From Dehalococcoidia bacterium UBA2160 (GTDB taxonomy: Bacteria > Chloroflexota > Dehalococcoidia > Lucifugimonadales > UBA1123), in assembly GCA_002328865.1 (NCBI GenBank), contig DCWO01000012.1, positions 4,595 through 20,778 of the forward strand: a stretch of 16,184 bases of DNA. The letters run 5' to 3'. Shown here piece after piece: positions 13,595 to 16,184 of this stretch. The translations under genes and the position numbers were made by a program. The stretch's first letter is position 1; each line of letters starts with the position of its first letter. The notes beneath the pieces are model-generated. The model had not been told where the DNA came from. It searched no databases and worked only from the letters and a program-made list of their open reading frames with translations.

Positions 13595-14779
13595 ATGACC
13601 ACCCGCCCTAAAAATGCCCTGATCATGCAATCCGGCGGCTGCACGAACGTACTCAACAGCAGCCTTTTCGGAATCGTTTCCGAGGCCGCCGACGCCGGTG
13701 CTTTCGGTCGCGTTCACGGCGCCTCGCACGGTCTCGAAGGTCTGCTCGAAGGCAAGACCGTCGATCTGACCGACGTGCCGCAAGCGACTTGGCGCCGGAT
13801 CGCCCGTTCCCCCGGCGCTGCGCTGGGGTCGACGCGGCGGAAGCTCACGCCAGATGACGTGCCGATCGTGCTGGGCCGGCTCGCCGCTCTGAGCATCGGT
13901 TATTGGTTTATCATCGGCGGGAACGACTCGGCCGAGACCGGACATACGCTGTCAGTCGAGGCGACGAAGGCCGGGTACGATCTCACTGTGGTCAACGTCC
14001 CCAAAACCATAGACAACGACCTGGTGATGACCGACCATTGTCCGGGCTACGGCAGCGCCGCAAGGTTCGTAGCGCTGGCCGCCATGGGCGCCGGCGCCGA
14101 CGCCGAGGCTATGGGCGCGGCGTCGCCGATCACGATTCAGGAAGTGATGGGCAGGGACACCGGATGGCTGGCGGCGGCCGCGGCGCTTGGCAGACGAGAG
14201 GAGCGCGACGCTCCCCACGTGATCTGCCTGCCTGAGACACCGGTAGACGAAGACCGTTTTGTCGCACAGATAGAAGCCGCATACACTCGATTCGGGTTCG
14301 CAGTCGCCGTCGTCTCCGAGAACGCCCGGAGCGCAAACGGCGTCCTGGGCGGGCAGTGCGAGCCGTGGTTTGTCGACGACTTCGGTCATCCTTACTACGA
14401 CGGCCCGGCCCACTACCTCTCCGGACTCGTCAGCAAACGATTGAGTGTACGAACTCGCTACGAGAAACCAGGCACGATTCAGCGCTCATTTGTCGCCGCG
14501 GCTTCGCGACGGGACCTCACCGAGGCCGAGATGGCCGGGCGCGCCGCGGTCAGAGCCGCCATGAACGGTCACACCGATGTAATCGTGACGCTGGAACGGG
14601 CGCCTGGGTCAGCGTACGAGTGCATCACGGGACTCGCCCCCCTCGACGCTGTCGGAGGCAAAGTCAGAACCATGCCTTCCGAGTTCCTCGATGCAGCCGC
14701 CGGAGAGCTCAAACCCGCCTTCCTCCGGTACCTCAGGCCGTTGGTGGGCCGTCTCCCGAGATTCGCTCGTTTGGGCTAA
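13595..14779 (+). CDS. 6-phosphofructokinase, PPi-dependent type (diphosphate--fructose-6-phosphate 1-phosphotransferase)
   Basis: A 394-residue PFK-family enzyme that phosphorylates fructose-6-phosphate; it is probably driven by pyrophosphate and reversible. Visible motifs are SGGCTNVLNSSL (13-24), GGNDS (108-112), PKTIDND (136-142), GYGSAARF and MGRDTGW. ATP enzymes have GGDGS and GTIDND. Asp111 in the Gly104 position and Lys137 before TIDND are the recognised marks of PPi use. Unusually, the preceding residue is Asn110 where most have a Mg-binding Asp. The frame is open upstream to 13328, overlapping the HAD gene; I prefer the ATG at 13595, with a GTG at 13577 as alternative. It lies 127 bases after the HAD gene. 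PPi released by GalU-type reactions could be a phosphate donor. Confidence 0.88.
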   Translation: MTTRPKNALIMQSGGCTNVLNSSLFGIVSEAADAGAFGRVHGASHGLEGLLEGKTVDLTDVPQATWRRIARSPGAALGSTRRKLTPDDVPIVLGRLAALSIGYWFIIGGNDSAETGHTLSVEATKAGYDLTVVNVPKTIDNDLVMTDHCPGYGSAARFVALAAMGAGADAEAMGAASPITIQEVMGRDTGWLAAAAALGRREERDAPHVICLPETPVDEDRFVAQIEAAYTRFGFAVAVVSENARSANGVLGGQCEPWFVDDFGHPYYDGPAHYLSGLVSKRLSVRTRYEKPGTIQRSFVAAASRRDLTEAEMAGRAAVRAAMNGHTDVIVTLERAPGSAYECITGLAPLDAVGGKVRTMPSEFLDAAAGELKPAFLRYLRPLVGRLPRFARLG

Positions 14780-14955
14780 CTCGGAAAGCCTTCGGAGGCG
14801 ACGTCGCGCCGGTTGCCGGGCCGCGATATATGCGGGCGTCATCATCTTGTCGTTTGTCTATGGACGGTGTCCCAGCCAGTCGCGTTGGATCGGACTGCGC
14901 GCGGCATTAAGAACCTCGCCACGCATCGCTAACGACACTCCGTACCCGCAAGGAC

Positions 14956-14984
14956 TTGACAACCAACCTGCGGAAACCGCTAAT
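14956..14984 (+). promoter_or_regulatory. Promoter just upstream of the membrane protein gene, possibly leaderless
   Basis: A perfect TTGACA (14956-14961) is followed after 17 bases by GCTAAT (14979-14984; 4 of 6), or after 19 bases by TAATAA (14981-14986). Either choice puts the start of transcription at or within a few bases of the ATG at 14993, and there is no proper ribosome site, so the mRNA may be leaderless. Confidence 0.5.
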
Positions 14985-14992
14985 AATTAGGT

Positions 14993-16184
14993 ATGTTCAC
15001 GAGTGGCGAAAGCCGAAATGGCAGTGTCGTGGCCGAGATTCTCCGAAAGCTGGACCTCGCTGTGTCCTGGGCCGGCCGGGCTGTCGAAGTCCACCTCTCC
15101 AGGCGTTGGCCGGTGTTGGCCGCGATCGGCGTTGCGGGACTCGTGATCGCCGGCATGGCAGTCGCGTACGCCGGCGCCAGCCTTGCTCTGTCTGACGACA
15201 TCGACCTCGAGCAACTGCGTGGCGCCGTCGATGAATCGCTGTTGGACGAGGAGGGAGCCGGGTTGGAGGGCGCGTCGGCGGATGTGGATCTCCTGCGCGA
15301 CCGTTCGACGATGCCTCTGCGGTTGATTCGTTGGGCGGGTCGAATGGGTCCGTCGATCGCGTGGCTGCCAATCGCTTCGACCGAGTCCATGGGGCTGGCC
15401 GCCCAGGCGGGGCGCGTCGACTCTGATCTGGACGCCGCATCGTCGCTGCTCGAATGGGCCGCGAAGTTCACGGCGACATTCGAACAAGCTGAATCCGCCA
15501 TGGTTCGTTCCGGAGATCGGGCCCGGATCGCAGAGCTTCGGTCCAGCCTGGAAGAAATCGGAACTGGGTTCGAGGACGGTCGGACCGGTTTGTCCGACCA
15601 GGGTCGCTCGGCGGGGTACGCGCTGATGACCAGTGTGCCTCCGTTCTCCGGCATGTTCGATGACTTGGAGACGGCCGAGGTCTCGCTGGTTCGGGTGACC
15701 CAAGCAGGCGAGAGCGCGTCACGCCTGGTTGCGGCGCTCCTGGACCTGGCAGAGGCGTCGCAACCGTTGCTTACGCAGTTCTCCGGCGACGCTGGCGCCG
15801 AGGGCAATGGCGCCGAACCCATCTACGTTGCGCTCACCGATTTTCGTCAGACTGCAATCGACGCGCGATCGAGCGCCGCTGACGTGATCGACGCCATATC
15901 CGAGCTGGGCGGCTCGGGAGCGTTCTCAGAGAAACTGGAGGCGTTGGACCGACTCATGGACGCCGCTGTCATCATAGGCGAGGCGGGCGTTCTTGGCTTC
16001 GAGGCGTTGAGGCCGGCGTACGAGATTATCAGTCAATCGGAGAGCGGCATCCTCGACGGTGAAGGCGTATTGCCCGAGGCGCTGGCTACGTTGCGTGATC
16101 GAACCGAGGAGATCGACGACGTGATCGCTCGACTGGCCGAAGCGGAAGAGACGCTGCGCGACCTTGTTGCCGATGGCAGCATTC
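14993..16184 (+). CDS. Membrane-anchored helical protein, DUF4012-like N-terminal part (3' end outside window)
   Basis: An open frame of 397 residues runs off the window without a stop. Residues 1-38 are polar and basic (ILRKLDLAVSWAGRAVEVH, then SRRWP). They are followed by one membrane helix (VLAAIGVAGLVIAGMAVAYAG, about 40-60), so the rest is probably extracytoplasmic. What follows is acidic, helix-rich and Ala/Leu/Glu-heavy, likely coiled-coil, with no enzyme motif. The segment IRWAGRMGPSIAWLPIASTES and the helices after it resemble the region before the conserved domain of DUF4012 proteins, cell-surface proteins of actinobacteria and Chloroflexi; that domain would be downstream. An in-frame TAA at 14984-14986 fixes the ATG as the start. 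Codon use matches the neighbours and antisense frames here have no motifs. The role is unknown. Confidence 0.78.
   Translation, partial: MFTSGESRNGSVVAEILRKLDLAVSWAGRAVEVHLSRRWPVLAAIGVAGLVIAGMAVAYAGASLALSDDIDLEQLRGAVDESLLDEEGAGLEGASADVDLLRDRSTMPLRLIRWAGRMGPSIAWLPIASTESMGLAAQAGRVDSDLDAASSLLEWAAKFTATFEQAESAMVRSGDRARIAELRSSLEEIGTGFEDGRTGLSDQGRSAGYALMTSVPPFSGMFDDLETAEVSLVRVTQAGESASRLVAALLDLAEASQPLLTQFSGDAGAEGNGAEPIYVALTDFRQTAIDARSSAADVIDAISELGGSGAFSEKLEALDRLMDAAVIIGEAGVLGFEALRPAYEIISQSESGILDGEGVLPEALATLRDRTEEIDDVIARLAEAEETLRDLVADGSI

Noticed and set aside
14788..14799. GCCT-TCGG-AGGC hairpin after the phosphofructokinase gene as a terminator
   Set aside because: The stem has only 4 base pairs and no T-run follows.
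14980..15822. Minus-strand open frames near the window end
   Set aside because: They are Ser/Arg/Pro-rich low-complexity translations typical of antisense frames; the plus frame has a proper membrane helix and runs to the window end.
1..16184. CRISPR arrays, insertion sequences, rRNA
   Set aside because: I saw no regularly spaced repeats, no transposase motifs and no rRNA-like sequence in the window.

Overview
The window is GC-rich bacterial DNA. The gene set points to a Chloroflexota lineage, perhaps the Dehalococcoidia/SAR202 group: family III CoA-transferase, FadR-type regulator, PPi-type phosphofructokinase, multisubunit 2-oxoacid:ferredoxin oxidoreductase and a DUF4012-like membrane protein. 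That assignment is inference from gene content only; there is no rRNA or other phylogenetic marker here.

Layout. (1) 1-2507, + strand: the 3' end of an RDD membrane protein, translationally coupled (ATGA) to a zinc-dependent alcohol dehydrogenase, then a GH43/GH32-like beta-propeller protein. A gene-poor convergent gap (2508-2863) holds a relic of the tail of a second, diverged alcohol dehydrogenase. (2) 2864-6271, - strand: an operon of an MFS exporter, a GalU-type UTP-glucose-1-phosphate uridylyltransferase and a formyl-CoA-transferase-like family III CoA-transferase, with a strong promoter at 6311-6339. (3) 6541-6616, - strand: tRNA-Ala(CGC) with encoded CCA and its own consensus promoter. 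(4) 6728-7903, - strand: an orphan Orc1/Cdc6-like AAA ATPase with an AT-rich promoter and a tandem repeat in its leader. (5) 8186-12518, - strand: the centrepiece, an autoregulated operon of FadR/GntR regulator, fused gamma-delta subunit, alpha subunit and TPP-binding beta subunit of a 2-oxoacid:ferredoxin oxidoreductase, closed by a perfect-palindrome terminator. (6) 12653-14779, + strand, divergent: a haloacid-dehalogenase-like HAD protein and a PPi-type phosphofructokinase. (7) 14993 to the window end, + strand: the start of a large membrane-anchored protein.

Main result. The oxidoreductase looks like an oxalate oxidoreductase (OOR) rather than a pyruvate enzyme. Its alpha subunit has FPIRP where pyruvate enzymes have YPITP. 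Its Arg38, Arg116, Asp119 and Phe124 have exactly the spacing I recall for the Moorella thermoacetica OOR residues Arg31, Arg109, Asp112 and Phe117. The gamma and delta parts are fused, as in Moorella OOR. A FadR-type operator (TGGT-N3-ACCA) lies between the -10 box and the start codon of the first gene. The neighbourhood (formyl-CoA:oxalate-CoA-transferase-like protein, haloacid-dehalogenase-like protein) is compatible with a two-carbon-acid theme. Substrate identity remains inference.
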